IMG/VR virus record: IMGVR_UViG_3300020057_001232
Location: 54,062 to 118,061 of that record
DNA from: a virus
Direction: 5' to 3' (one strand)
DNA: 64,000 nt
Part shown: positions 44,908 to 53,229 of the stretch, in pieces
Layout of the letters: each line of letters begins with the position of its first letter
Numbering within the stretch: the stretch's first letter is position 1
Notes under the pieces: model-generated
Told to the model about the DNA's origin: nothing
The model's input: only the letters and a program-made list of their open reading frames with translations
Databases searched by the model: none
Position numbers and translations under genes: made by a program

Positions 44908-46233
44908 ATGGAAGCTATTGAGGGACATTTGTTCTCTCTGTGGGCAGATATCTCGCATTTCTTCGGTCAGTACGAACTCAACGAAGGCATGTTGTGGATT
45001 TTTTTAGGCACTTACGCCTTTACGTTGATCACCGACTTAGGGCGCACGACTCTAGAAGTTTTTTTCAACTTCTTTCGTCGTCCTGGAAATCCGCCTAGGG
45101 TTAAGTTGGAGACCTCTGAGTGCGCTATTGTAATCCCTTGTTACAACAGCGATGAGGTCATCAAAGAAACACTCGACACATTGCCTTCTGGTTACAAGAT
45201 CTACGCCGTAGCGAATGGCTGCACAGACCGCACGATGGCGATTTTGCAGGAGTGCTCCACATATCTCCCGAACCTGGAAGTTATCAACACGGCAGTGCCG
45301 GGTAAGATCCGCGCAGTCCTTTTAGGAGCGCTCAAAGCGCGCAAAGACGGCTACTCACACTTCATGCTGCTCGATGACGACATCCAGTGGTGTAAAGAAG
45401 CTGACGGCTCGCCGCAACCGATCACAGTCTATAACAAGGCAAAAGCTGTAACAGCTCTACCTGTCGTCCCTAGCAAGGTTGATCTCAACTGGATTCGCAG
45501 CGTTCAAGCCGTCGAGTATCAAATGATGTGTGCTTCTAAGAGAGCGCAAGGTAACTTAGGCAACGTGATTATGGCGTCGGGTGCGGCAGGCATCTACACG
45601 CTTAAGACCTTCATCGACTCCATGCAAGATCACGACGGCGAACATGTCGGCGACGACCTTCAGTGCAGCTATATTCACCACGTAAAAGGCTACAAAATCG
45701 ACTTCAACTCGGAGGCGGTGGTCCAAACACACCCGCCTGTTACGCTTGGAAGTTGGTGGAAACAAAGAGCAAAACGCTGGGAAGCATCACCAGTTTTTAA
45801 CCTAGCGTGGTCCGCTAAGATTATATGTGCCCCACTTTCCAAGGAATTAAGCCCTGGGTGGTGGATTAGAGGCGTGACTTTTTATCGTGCCTTCGTAATT
45901 GTGAACGATCTTCTGCGTTGTTACAGCTTACCGTTTGTGCTGCTTTTTTCACCACATCTCGTTTTAGGCGTTTGGGCAATTACTTATTGCAGTGTACTAG
46001 CGAAGCTGGTAGCTTTTAGATACTTTTTCCAACAAGAGAGCTATGTCAAAATTGACGGAATAACCGTTGCTTCGATCCTAACGTATCCCCTCTATGGAGC
46101 TATGATGTGGATGAGCAGGGTTTATGCACTGCCTAAGGGCATCGCTCTTAACTGGAAATATTACGGCAAAGGTTCAAGGAAAGTTTCAACATTGGCATCT
46201 AAAATGCCAGAACTAGAAGGGGAGATCTTATGA
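44908..46233 (+). CDS. Membrane glycosyltransferase, GT2 family
   Basis: 441 aa. One N-terminal membrane segment (~28-45) and two or three C-terminal ones (~325-385). Catalytic GT-A domain: AIVIPCYNSDEVI, MLLDDDIQW (DxD), GDDLQ and WKQRAKRWEASP, like processive GT2 enzymes (close to, not identical with, the QxxRW motif). May make or alter a surface polysaccharide of the host, e.g. to block competing phages. Coupled by ATGA to the outer-membrane-like gene. Confidence 0.85.
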   Translation: MEAIEGHLFSLWADISHFFGQYELNEGMLWIFLGTYAFTLITDLGRTTLEVFFNFFRRPGNPPRVKLETSECAIVIPCYNSDEVIKETLDTLPSGYKIYAVANGCTDRTMAILQECSTYLPNLEVINTAVPGKIRAVLLGALKARKDGYSHFMLLDDDIQWCKEADGSPQPITVYNKAKAVTALPVVPSKVDLNWIRSVQAVEYQMMCASKRAQGNLGNVIMASGAAGIYTLKTFIDSMQDHDGEHVGDDLQCSYIHHVKGYKIDFNSEAVVQTHPPVTLGSWWKQRAKRWEASPVFNLAWSAKIICAPLSKELSPGWWIRGVTFYRAFVIVNDLLRCYSLPFVLLFSPHLVLGVWAITYCSVLAKLVAFRYFFQQESYVKIDGITVASILTYPLYGAMMWMSRVYALPKGIALNWKYYGKGSRKVSTLASKMPELEGEIL

Positions 46234-46979
46234 AGGCGAAGTTTCTTGGATTGATCTTAGGTGCGAGTCTCGTCTCTGGCGTTGCTCTAGCTCAAGATGA
46301 GTCCGCAATGGTCGTTCCGACCTCACAGGCGTCTACGTTCCGTTACGGTTACAGTGCGGAGAGCTACGAAAAGGCTGACGGCTCGACCGTCGAAGAGTCG
46401 TGGTACAGTGCTCGCTCTGGACACCTCAGCGGTGCTATCGACAGCAAGCTCAACAAGTATCGTTTGAGGCTCAATGCAAACGCAGGCGATCTCGTAGGTC
46501 TGCCTGACAACGCAGCGCTGAAGAAGTTCCAAGTGGAGCTTGGCGGCGAAAGCAACAGAGCGCCATACGGCTTGCTAGCTACCGAGCTTGCGCTCGTTAA
46601 GCATGTCAACCTGTTTGTCGGTACTGTTCACAACCCAGGTGGTTCACAGCGTTTCGTCGTTGGTCCAATCATGTATTGGTCGCAGTCGCACTCGATGCTT
46701 CTCTACTATCCAAAGCCGAGCAAGTCCGAGTCTGTCGTCGAGCATTCCCTAATCCTCAAAAACCGAGTTCGTGAATTTGGTAAGTTGGCTTGGCTAGACG
46801 CTGACGCTTCCTACAAAGTCGTTCCTTCGGACGATCAAGTGGCAGGCTTCTCCGACTACGGCTACGGCTTGACGTTGGGCGTTTGGAAGCTTTACGGTAA
46901 GTATTCCGTCACGCCGTATTGGGAAGGCAACAAAGTCCAAAAGACAGCTTACGAAGCAGGCATCGACGCTAGCTTCTAA
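46230..46979 (+). CDS. Outer-membrane beta-barrel-like protein
   Basis: 249 aa. Signal peptide of ~21 residues ends SGVALA-QDES. The mature part has alternating strands, rich in Tyr/Ser/Gly, and ends in Phe (GIDASF), the usual mark of outer-membrane barrels. It overlaps the glycosyltransferase stop by ATGA, so the two are made together; the pair would modify the host surface. Exact family not recognised. Confidence 0.65.
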   Translation: MKAKFLGLILGASLVSGVALAQDESAMVVPTSQASTFRYGYSAESYEKADGSTVEESWYSARSGHLSGAIDSKLNKYRLRLNANAGDLVGLPDNAALKKFQVELGGESNRAPYGLLATELALVKHVNLFVGTVHNPGGSQRFVVGPIMYWSQSHSMLLYYPKPSKSESVVEHSLILKNRVREFGKLAWLDADASYKVVPSDDQVAGFSDYGYGLTLGVWKLYGKYSVTPYWEGNKVQKTAYEAGIDASF

Positions 46980-47046
46980 TTGCATCTTCTGAATTTTTAT
47001 GCAAGGATTGGCTCACCACCAAGCCTTTTTCTTTTGGGAGTTCCTA

Positions 47047-47631
47047 ATGCTTAAATCCCTGTTCGTCGTTGCGTCTGTCGTCTTCTCTGCTCCTGTAGGC
47101 GAAAGCGGTCGTTTCCTTCTTAACCATACCCTAAGCTCTAACATCATGCTCGAAGGAAGGGCGGATGTCGATGTGGTCGCAGCAAACGATATCGACGCAA
47201 CAGTTGAGCTTGACTGTGCCTTCAAAGTCCGATTCATCGGTGACCTCGGTGGAGCCGCTGCCGAACACCTCCCTCTGACTCTGTTCAACGGCGAGCTGTT
47301 AGACCAACTGAAAAGAGACGGGTCTATTGTAGACGAAGACTTCACCGCCCACTACGAAGGTGTCGAGCTTATCACGCTGCAAAACGGTACCAGCCACACA
47401 GTAGATAAGATCATGATCGACGGCATCAACACGGCAGGAACGGAAGACCACCCCTGCTTTCAACGGCTAGTCACTGCCATGGCGAAGGTCTATGACCGCA
47501 AAGCTGCCGTCAGTAACTTAGTCATCAAAGGCTACGTCGCTCCCGGTCAAATCCTCGGCGGGCTAGTCCGCATCGTAGTCTCAGGACGATCCTCAGGCGT
47601 AAACTTCATCGCAGGTCTCGATAAGGAGTAA
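47047..47631 (+). CDS. Possible exported hypothetical protein
   Basis: 194 aa from ATG 47047 with GGGAG six bases upstream. The first 15 residues are hydrophobic (LKSLFVVASVVFSAPVG), a weak signal peptide or just a strand. The rest is beta-rich and acidic, with one Cys pair. Possibly a virion component; function unknown. Confidence 0.55.
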   Translation: MLKSLFVVASVVFSAPVGESGRFLLNHTLSSNIMLEGRADVDVVAANDIDATVELDCAFKVRFIGDLGGAAAEHLPLTLFNGELLDQLKRDGSIVDEDFTAHYEGVELITLQNGTSHTVDKIMIDGINTAGTEDHPCFQRLVTAMAKVYDRKAAVSNLVIKGYVAPGQILGGLVRIVVSGRSSGVNFIAGLDKE

Positions 47632-47636
47632 GACGA

Positions 47637-47819
47637 ATGCCCGCAGCTCTAAAACCCACTTTGGTCGTCTTCATTGACATCCTCCCCACGGCTAAAGCAG
47701 GGGGTTTTACGCTGAGTTTCGATAAAGATGGCGATCACACCGTCTTCGAAGTCTCTTACAAGAGAAAAGGACATCGGCAGCAATATGCTTTCGTCGTAGG
47801 AGATGCCAATGGCGGATGA
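47637..47819 (+). CDS. Small protein containing an inserted hairpin repeat
   Basis: 60 aa with AAGGAG seven bases before ATG 47637, so it is translated. Codons from about residue 13 to 31 (IDILPTAKAGGFTLSFDKD) come from the repeat at 47674-47729, which is identical in 56 bases to the copy at 57415. The repeat is open in this frame. The remaining 30 residues are a small basic/beta segment. Function unknown. Confidence 0.6.
   Translation: MPAALKPTLVVFIDILPTAKAGGFTLSFDKDGDHTVFEVSYKRKGHRQQYAFVVGDANGG
47674..47729 (-). repeat. IS200/IS605 right-end-like hairpin, copy in a gene
   Basis: 56 bases, identical to 57415-57470 and close to 51288-51342. Reverse complement reads GCTTTAGCCGTGGGGAGGAT and TGTCAA, as remembered for IS605-family right ends and omega-RNA 3' ends. 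No tnpA or tnpB is present anywhere in the window. Lies inside the gene 47637-47819. Confidence 0.7.
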
Positions 47820-48132
47820 CACACCGATCAAAGTCACCGTAAGCGGAGAGACCGTCTACAAGGCGGTCAAGAACTTCCTACTTCATGACGACGATTTCCG
47901 TAAGAAGGTTGATGCCGTCTTGGCGAAACTTGAAGTCGAAGAAACCCTTTCGGCGTGTGCGGAGAGGGCAGTCGAAAAGCATCTGTCTGCTAAATTCATG
48001 TACGGCGTCGGCATTGACCGTATGTTGGAGAAGGTGGCAAGCAAGCTCATCGCCGAGAAGTTAGATGAGATCTTGAACAGTAAGATCCAAGAAGCACTGA
48101 AGAACAGGAAATTCGTCGTTTTAGACCCTTGA
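47809..48132 (+). CDS. Hypothetical helical protein, 107 aa
   Basis: ATG 47809 follows AGGAG by six or seven bases; it overlaps the previous stop. Nearly all helix, with Lys/Glu; similar to small coiled-coil structural proteins. Function unknown. Confidence 0.6.
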   Translation: MADDTPIKVTVSGETVYKAVKNFLLHDDDFRKKVDAVLAKLEVEETLSACAERAVEKHLSAKFMYGVGIDRMLEKVASKLIAEKLDEILNSKIQEALKNRKFVVLDP

Positions 48133-48245
48133 CTCCAAAAGCTTCTTCTGAGATTATACAACAGCTATGAAAAACTATTTAAACATTTCCATGTGGGTCA
48201 TTAGCTTCGGTTTCACCGAGGTCTTAGCCTGCTTGCGAAATCGAC

Positions 48246-48282
48246 AAGCCCTCTGACTCGGGAAACCGAATCAGAGGGCTTT
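48246..48282 (+). terminator. Strong hairpin terminator before the tRNAs
   Basis: AGCCCTCTGA and TCAGAGGGCT stem with an inner TCGG/CCGA and a GAAA loop, then TTTAAG. The T-run is short. It could end the upstream operon or mark the leader of the tRNA transcript. A second hairpin, CTTCGGT/ACCGAGG, lies just upstream at about 48206-48222. Confidence 0.65.
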
Positions 48283-48293
48283 AAGTTTATTAT

Positions 48294-48370
48294 GGCACCG
48301 TGGGTGAGAGGCTTAGCCACCTGACTCATATTCAGGATTTACGACAGTTCGAGTCTGTCCGGTGCTACCA
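48294..48370 (+). tRNA. tRNA with CAT anticodon (Met or Ile2)
   Basis: Acceptor GGCACCG/CGGTGCT (G1-T72 wobble), anticodon arm CCTGA/TCAGG with loop CTCATAT, T-arm GACAG/CTGTC with loop TTCGAGT, encoded CCA at 48368-48370. The initiator G-C run is missing, so it is elongator Met or, if C34 is modified, Ile2. D-arm has only three good pairs. Confidence 0.88.
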
Positions 48371-48380
48371 TTAGGTTCAT

Positions 48381-48455
48381 CCGCGTGTAGCTCATCGGTA
48401 GAGCACTGCCCTGATAAGGCAGGGGTAGAAAGTTCGATTCTTTCCACGCGGACCA
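48381..48455 (+). tRNA. tRNA-Ile (GAT)
   Basis: Acceptor CCGCGTG/CACGCGG, D-arm GCTC/GAGC, anticodon arm CTGCC/GGCAG with loop CTGATAA, T-arm GAAAG/CTTTC with loop TTCGATT, encoded CCA. All stems are perfect. Eleven bases after the previous tRNA, so the two are co-transcribed. Confidence 0.93.
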
Positions 48456-48473
48456 CTTTAAAGAAAGAAAAGT

Positions 48474-48716
48474 ATGCAATTCAAACACTACTGTGAAGCT
48501 CCCCATAGACCGCTAGATGCGCTCGCGCCTAGCATCTTTCTTGCTGGTGGCATAACGGGTTGCCCTCAGTGGCAATCCACAGTCACAAATAAGTTGCTGT
48601 CTGAGGATGCTAGCGGAGGCGTGCTCTACAATCCTCGTCGTGCTGATTTTCCAATGAGTGACCCTACAGCAGCTCAAGCTCAGTTCGACGGTTTTCGTCT
48701 TCCCAAGATTAACTGA
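48474..48716 (+). pseudogene. Truncated nucleoside 2-deoxyribosyltransferase-like gene
   Basis: 80 aa. SIFLAGGITGCPQWQ and LYNPRRADFP match the N-terminal half of nucleoside 2-deoxyribosyltransferase-like proteins, usually about 140-160 aa. The frame ends before the region that normally holds the catalytic Glu. The AT-rich gene at 48731 follows at once, so an insertion probably replaced the missing half. Confidence 0.55.
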
Positions 48717-48730
48717 AAAATGGGGTTATC

Positions 48731-49636
48731 TTGAGGTTTGTAAATAAAATTCATGCGGCTCTATCTCGCGTCCTTTACCATAAAACAAATGAAACTAATG
48801 CGATTAAAATTCTAAAAGACCGTAAATTTAGACTCTCCACCTGGTTAGGTGGGTCGGGTGTAGATAAAGGGTCTGAGAAGCTTTGGTTTTTATCTACTTC
48901 TACACGTCCCGGAGCCTTCAAGAAGGGTAGTTCTGGAGTAGTTTTTGTTTTAGATGGAAGCAGTATTAATAAAGACTATGAGGGCGATCCATTTGACTAC
49001 TGGGGGGAGGCTTACCATAAAGCCTCTGGTGGTGACACGGATGAAGCAGAGGAGAGAGTTTACTCAGATAAGCCGCTTATACCTATTCACTATATAACTG
49101 AGATACATGCGGACTGGTATATCGGTAATAAAGGTTATGAAGCTCATGCTTATAAAAGACACCGAGACCTTACCTTACTTGCTAAAAAACTAAATATTCC
49201 AATTTACTGGTACGAGAGCCATAAAAGTTTAGACTCCCTAAATAAACAAGAAGCTAAGAAGTTTTCGGACTTCCCCAAGGGACCAGAACTAGAACCTGAA
49301 GAAAGAGACTACCAAACTGGAAGGTCTAACCGTGAGGGTAGCGTTTCCAAGTATTTCTATGAGAAATGGAAAGCACTACTAAGCATCGAACCCGCTAAGT
49401 CTAAAAAAGACCTACCGTTTAAGAACATGTATCAATACCTCTCTAGCTATAGTGACGGTCATACCGGGTTTAAATCCGATATCCACAATGCCTCTAAAGG
49501 TGGAGAAGCTGGTGAGCTGAAATACATATATAAATTACAAAAACAAATGGAACGTGTGGGAGCTAAAGACTTCAAAGAGTTCTACTGGAAGATGATAGAT
49601 AAACTATATAACAATCTTTTAAAAGAACCTGGTTGA
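48731..49636 (+). CDS. AT-rich insertion gene, ADP-ribosyltransferase-like start
   Basis: 301 aa. The N-terminal LYHKTNETNAIKILKDRKF and LWFLSTSTRPGAF segments resemble small phage/toxin proteins of ADP-ribosyltransferase or related fold, with a Ser-Thr-Ser strand. The codons are richer in A and T (AAA, TTA, ATA) than all neighbours, and it lies between tRNAs and the CCA enzyme. It lacks signs of a mobile element itself. Likely horizontally acquired; activity unproven. Confidence 0.5.
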   Translation: MRFVNKIHAALSRVLYHKTNETNAIKILKDRKFRLSTWLGGSGVDKGSEKLWFLSTSTRPGAFKKGSSGVVFVLDGSSINKDYEGDPFDYWGEAYHKASGGDTDEAEERVYSDKPLIPIHYITEIHADWYIGNKGYEAHAYKRHRDLTLLAKKLNIPIYWYESHKSLDSLNKQEAKKFSDFPKGPELEPEERDYQTGRSNREGSVSKYFYEKWKALLSIEPAKSKKDLPFKNMYQYLSSYSDGHTGFKSDIHNASKGGEAGELKYIYKLQKQMERVGAKDFKEFYWKMIDKLYNNLLKEPG

Positions 49637-49671
49637 TTCTATTATGAAGTTGTAGGTCGGGTGACTGCCCG

Positions 49672-50382
49672 TCACGCCTGCGTTGTAGGCATAAGCCAAA
49701 GCTTGTTGCCGTAGAAGAGAGCGTCACTGACTGCTGGAAACATAGCTAAGTAGCGCAGAGTCGTAATCGTACTGTGAGCAAAGCAACGCTTTAGCTCTTC
49801 TCTCTTGCGCTCTACGCTCACGCTCTCCTCAAGCTTTCTGACGATGTGCATGTTGTTGATGGCATCTTTCAACTCTTTGTCCATCTGGAAGTCCTTCGTG
49901 ATAGCAAACCTAATTGCACGCAAAACGCGCAAGGCATCTTCGTTCAGACGGTCATACGCAGAGCCTACAGCGCGTAGCGTGAGCATTCGAACGTCTTCAA
50001 GCCCGTTGTGGGGGTCAATCAAGTTGCCGTCAGCGTCTTCTGCCATAGCATTGACGGTGAAATCCCTACGACGAAGGTCGTCATAGAGAGTACCAGGCTC
50101 TACGGTGTCAGGGCGTCTGCCGTCTGTATAGTTGCTTTCTTTGCGGCAAAGTACGTAGTCGGCAGCATCGCCATCGTGAAGCTTTGCGCGCACCGTCAAA
50201 AATTGCGGTGAGGTCAAGAAGATTTTGCCACGCTCTGCGATCCAAGCGACCATAGCCTCAAAGGACGGCGCTTCTACGGCGTAGTCAAGGTCTTTCGGTT
50301 CAATGCCTAAAAGTCTGTCACGGACGCTGCCTCCGACGAGATAAGCTTGGATCGTCATAAATGCCCTCACAAAAGTTAGCAA
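49672..50382 (-). CDS. tRNA CCA-adding nucleotidyltransferase
   Basis: 236 aa. GGSVRDRLLG and KDLDYAVEAP (catalytic D-L-D), RRDFTVNAMA, GLEDVRMLTLRAVG and LNEDALRVLRAIRFA are the head and neck motifs of class II CCA-adding enzyme/poly(A) polymerase. Bacterial enzymes are ~400 aa, so the body/tail domains are missing. It would add or repair CCA on tRNAs, including the permuted ones in this window, which carry none. Faces the tRNA-Val gene divergently. Confidence 0.88.
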   Translation of the reverse strand: MLTFVRAFMTIQAYLVGGSVRDRLLGIEPKDLDYAVEAPSFEAMVAWIAERGKIFLTSPQFLTVRAKLHDGDAADYVLCRKESNYTDGRRPDTVEPGTLYDDLRRRDFTVNAMAEDADGNLIDPHNGLEDVRMLTLRAVGSAYDRLNEDALRVLRAIRFAITKDFQMDKELKDAINNMHIVRKLEESVSVERKREELKRCFAHSTITTLRYLAMFPAVSDALFYGNKLWLMPTTQA

Positions 50383-50474
50383 CGACTACCTTCGCATGAA
50401 TTTTTTGCGGGAAGAAGCGTGGAGTTGCTTGACGCTCACATTTCCTTGTACACTGATCTCAGTCAATCCTTTGA

Positions 50475-50551
50475 GGGTCTGTAGCTCAATTGGCTAGAGC
50501 GCCGCGTTTACATCGCGGAGGTTGTGAGATCGTGCCTCACCGGACCTACCA
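50475..50551 (+). tRNA. tRNA-Val (TAC)
   Basis: Acceptor GGGTCTG/CGGACCT (G-T and T-G wobbles), D-arm GCTC/GAGC with GG in the loop, anticodon arm CCGCG/CGCGG with loop TTTACAT, T-arm GTGAG/CTCAC with unusual loop ATCGTGC, encoded CCA. A TTGACG box about 40 bases upstream could be a promoter but its -10 is poor. Confidence 0.88.
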
Positions 50552-50589
50552 TTTCCCCGACAAATCTGAAAAACCGCTGGAGACGACGC

Positions 50590-51291
50590 ATGGATCGTGA
50601 AGTTCGAGTCCGCTATTGGCAGAAGGGAAAGCCTAAAGACGAGTTGTGCGGCATACTCGAAGACCTAAAGAAGGGCGACGTTTTCTATCTCGAAGACGGC
50701 GGAAACTCCGACAACCTTCTCATCGCCTTAATGGACGCCGATGTCAAAGAGACATCAGTCCATGTCCCCTGCGAGGATTACAAGAATATTTTCGAGAAGC
50801 TTTTCGGTGAGCGGGAAACCGACTCCGAAGGCTACATGAAGTTTAGCCGCTGCGAAGTAGAACTTTTCAAGCACGGCTTTGAAATAAGTTACAGTGCGAA
50901 AGGTTTCGGCTTCGGAAGTCTTACGTTTGCCTTCCGTGAAGGTGAAGGTGAAGAGAAGACGCTTCGCACCGATACCGAATGCACAGGACTCAAAACCCTT
51001 ACGGCACTCTTCCGGGCAGCAGCTCCAGCTCTTGCACAGCTCGCTTTAGAGCGAGATCCATACTACCGTAGCTCCCACGGACTCGGGACTTTAGCTGAAG
51101 ATGATGCCGTGCGCTTAGCGGCTGCGCTTGCAGCCCATGACAAGATGATGGCTGAGATGGATGAGCAAGTCGCTGAGCACCAAGCTCAAGCGGCGAGCTT
51201 GATACCGGAGTCGGTCTCTTCTACGTCGGCTTCCGCAGGATCTTCAGGGTCAGGCTCGTCTGAACCCCAAAGCGAAACGCCCCCTACTTGA
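50590..51291 (+). CDS. Hypothetical protein with Ser-rich tail
   Basis: 233 aa from ATG 50590 with GGAG upstream; longer in-frame starts lie in the tRNA. The first ~185 residues are alpha/beta, and the last ~40 are a low-complexity Ser/Gly/Ala/Pro tail. Its TGA stop is contributed by the hairpin repeat that begins at 51288, so the repeat insertion may have cut the gene. Confidence 0.6.
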   Translation: MDREVRVRYWQKGKPKDELCGILEDLKKGDVFYLEDGGNSDNLLIALMDADVKETSVHVPCEDYKNIFEKLFGERETDSEGYMKFSRCEVELFKHGFEISYSAKGFGFGSLTFAFREGEGEEKTLRTDTECTGLKTLTALFRAAAPALAQLALERDPYYRSSHGLGTLAEDDAVRLAAALAAHDKMMAEMDEQVAEHQAQAASLIPESVSSTSASAGSSGSGSSEPQSETPPT

Positions 51292-51342
51292 CATCCTCCC
51301 CACGGCTAAAGCCGGGGGTTTTACGCTGGGTCTTGATAAAAA
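51288..51342 (-). repeat. IS200/IS605 right-end-like hairpin, third copy
   Basis: Same core as the copy at 47674 but with a better stem (CGGC/GCCG), and several changes at its outer end. TTGAC at its left edge provides the stop codon of the gene before. Confidence 0.7.
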
Positions 51343-51402
51343 CGTCAAAGAGTTTTTAGACTATCTCATGAAGTTAAGCGACCAAGACAACTAAACAGCC
51401 TG

Positions 51403-51960
51403 TCATATCCCCGCAAACCTCTCTTCAATGTCGCTGTTACGCATCATCGGCGAGAACATCGGAAATGAAGCGCGGTTGACAATATCGAGACTGAACGGGT
51501 AGACGCCTGCAAGACTCTGCCAAAGCCGTCCACGAGCATCCCACTTAGCTTTCGTAATAAACGCTGGCTTATCGGCTTCGACGTAATGGAAGTCTTCTAA
51601 GTCTTCTCTCTTGTCTAGATAGGAGAAGACCGGCTTGATAAGTTCGCTCGCCACCGGCACGAGGTAAACTCGCCCAAGCTTTTCGTAGAAAGCGATTGCA
51701 GTGTCGAGATCCCAAGCGGCATCGTTGTCGAGGTACTTTTGATGGACAAGCGAGAAGGTGTCTAAGTAAAGACGGCTCTTCGGCAGCTTGCCTTTGTTCT
51801 CTGGGTTATTGACGATACGGTAAACCACTTCGTCGATGAAAGTGCGAGCTTCTTCCACGCCTTCTTTTTGAACGGAGCGGAGGGTTTCAAAGACATTGAA
51901 ACCCCTCTTAATTACATAAGCCTTAGAACGGTCAAGAGTTGGCATATTTCTTCCGAGCAA
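51403..51960 (-). CDS. Hypothetical protein, 185 aa
   Basis: Soluble alpha/beta protein in the reductase operon; the second Met (51945) is a possible start, reducing the overlap with the upstream gene. No family recognised. Confidence 0.6.
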   Translation of the reverse strand: MLGRNMPTLDRSKAYVIKRGFNVFETLRSVQKEGVEEARTFIDEVVYRIVNNPENKGKLPKSRLYLDTFSLVHQKYLDNDAAWDLDTAIAFYEKLGRVYLVPVASELIKPVFSYLDKREDLEDFHYVEADKPAFITKAKWDARGRLWQSLAGVYPFSLDIVNRASFPMFSPMMRNSDIEERFAGI

Positions 51961-52273
51961 AAGTAAAAGTTAAAATTAATTTGATGCCCCGTTCAACTTT
52001 GGACATCCCGTGTTCCGACGTATCAACTTTGATAAGCTGCATGAACCTATTTCCAAAGACTGGTCTTCCCAAGAAGTGACCGCCCTCGGACGGGTTCCAC
52101 AAGAAAAAGTGCAGCTTCCAGATGTCATAAACCGCATCTGAATCCCGGTGTAGCTCTATGACGCTTCCCGGTAAACACTTCATAAATTCAAGACCAAAGC
52201 TGTGGTGTTTTATCACCACGGCTTTGAAGTACCCATGACCAGCTTTTCCAGAAATCCAATTCATGACAACCAT
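51932..52273 (-). CDS. Possible 2-oxoglutarate/Fe(II) oxygenase
   Basis: 113 aa. SVIELHRDSD gives an H-x-D pair, followed after ~55 residues by EHGMSKVERGIKLIL, with a His and an Arg at spacing expected for the iron and 2-oxoglutarate sites of prolyl-hydroxylase-like folds. It is short for the family and the strand pattern was judged only by eye. Sits downstream of nrdB. Confidence 0.45.
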   Translation of the reverse strand: MVVMNWISGKAGHGYFKAVVIKHHSFGLEFMKCLPGSVIELHRDSDAVYDIWKLHFFLWNPSEGGHFLGRPVFGNRFMQLIKVDTSEHGMSKVERGIKLILTFTFARKKYANS

Positions 52274-52289
52274 CTTCGCCTTTTTCTGG

Positions 52290-53216
52290 TTAAAACTCTA
52301 CGTCAAACCGCATAGCGTTGTCTTTGACCTTTGCATATGCTGTTGAACGTCTTTCAAAGAAATTCGCTTTACCTTCAAGATCAATCAAGTTCATAAAGTC
52401 AAAGGGGTTCTTCGTTTCGAACAGTGGAGGTGAGTTAAAGGCATAAAGCACCCTGTCCGCCGTGTATTTGATATAGTCTTCCATCAGATCTGCGTTCATC
52501 CCAATCAGCTTCACAGGCAATGCTTCCCGAATGAACTCCACTTCGATACCAACCGCTTCGTCCATGATCTTGTGCATCTCTTCTTTAGAGAGCGATAAGA
52601 ACATGTTTTTGTAGACTTTAGGAGCAAATTGCCAGTGCAGACCTTCGTCACGAGCGATGAGGGTGTTGGCTTCCGCTAAGCCGTGCATAAGACCACGTTT
52701 GCGTAGCCAAAAGATCGAACAGAATGCACCGCTGAAAAAGAGACCTTCAACGACAGCAAAGGCAAAGAGTCGGTGGGCAAAGCTTTTGTCGCTGTTGAGC
52801 CACTTCAGAGCCCACTCTGCCTTTTTGGCGATGGTGGGGTAGTTGGCGATGGCGTCGAAGAGCAGATCTTTCTCTTTGTCGTCTTGGACGTAGGTGTCGA
52901 TTAGAAGGGCATAGACTTCGGCATGGACGGTCTCAATAAACATTTGTGCGGAGTAGAAGGCACGGGCTTCGGGGATCTCACAGTCGATGTAAAAGCGTGC
53001 TGCGAGGTTCTCGTTTACGATGCCGTCTGACTGAGCGAAAAACGCTAAGATGCGTTTGATATAGAACCTCTCGCCGTCGTTGAGCTTGTTACGCCAGTCG
53101 TCTAAATCGACGGTGAGGTCTAGCTCTTCGGCGGTCCAAAAGGCGTGCTCCTGAAGCTTGTATGACTCCCACAGCTCGGGATACTTCACGGGGAGCAGTG
53201 CGTACTTATTACTCAT
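52290..53216 (-). CDS. nrdB: Ribonucleotide reductase class I, small subunit
   Basis: 308 aa from ATG 53216, preceded by AAAGGA. Metal ligands are seen in order: Asp in QSDGIVNEN, Glu in PEARAFY, Glu and His in IETVHAEV, and Glu/His in ARDEGLHW. The following Tyr (HAEVYALLIDTY) is the radical Tyr position. The sequence is closer to the eukaryotic-type R2 (FFAxSDGIVNEN) than to E. coli NrdB. R2 makes the tyrosyl radical used by NrdA. Lies 13 bases after nrdA. Confidence 0.93.
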   Translation of the reverse strand: MSNKYALLPVKYPELWESYKLQEHAFWTAEELDLTVDLDDWRNKLNDGERFYIKRILAFFAQSDGIVNENLAARFYIDCEIPEARAFYSAQMFIETVHAEVYALLIDTYVQDDKEKDLLFDAIANYPTIAKKAEWALKWLNSDKSFAHRLFAFAVVEGLFFSGAFCSIFWLRKRGLMHGLAEANTLIARDEGLHWQFAPKVYKNMFLSLSKEEMHKIMDEAVGIEVEFIREALPVKLIGMNADLMEDYIKYTADRVLYAFNSPPLFETKNPFDFMNLIDLEGKANFFERRSTAYAKVKDNAMRFDVEF

Positions 53217-53229
53217 TCTAGAATCCTTT

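Noticed and set aside
48204-48245. Riboswitch-like hairpin before the tRNAs
   Set aside because: Only one 7-bp stem and no conserved ligand-pocket pattern recognised.
48474-48716. Complete deoxyribosyltransferase
   Set aside because: Lacks the C-terminal half with the catalytic Glu.
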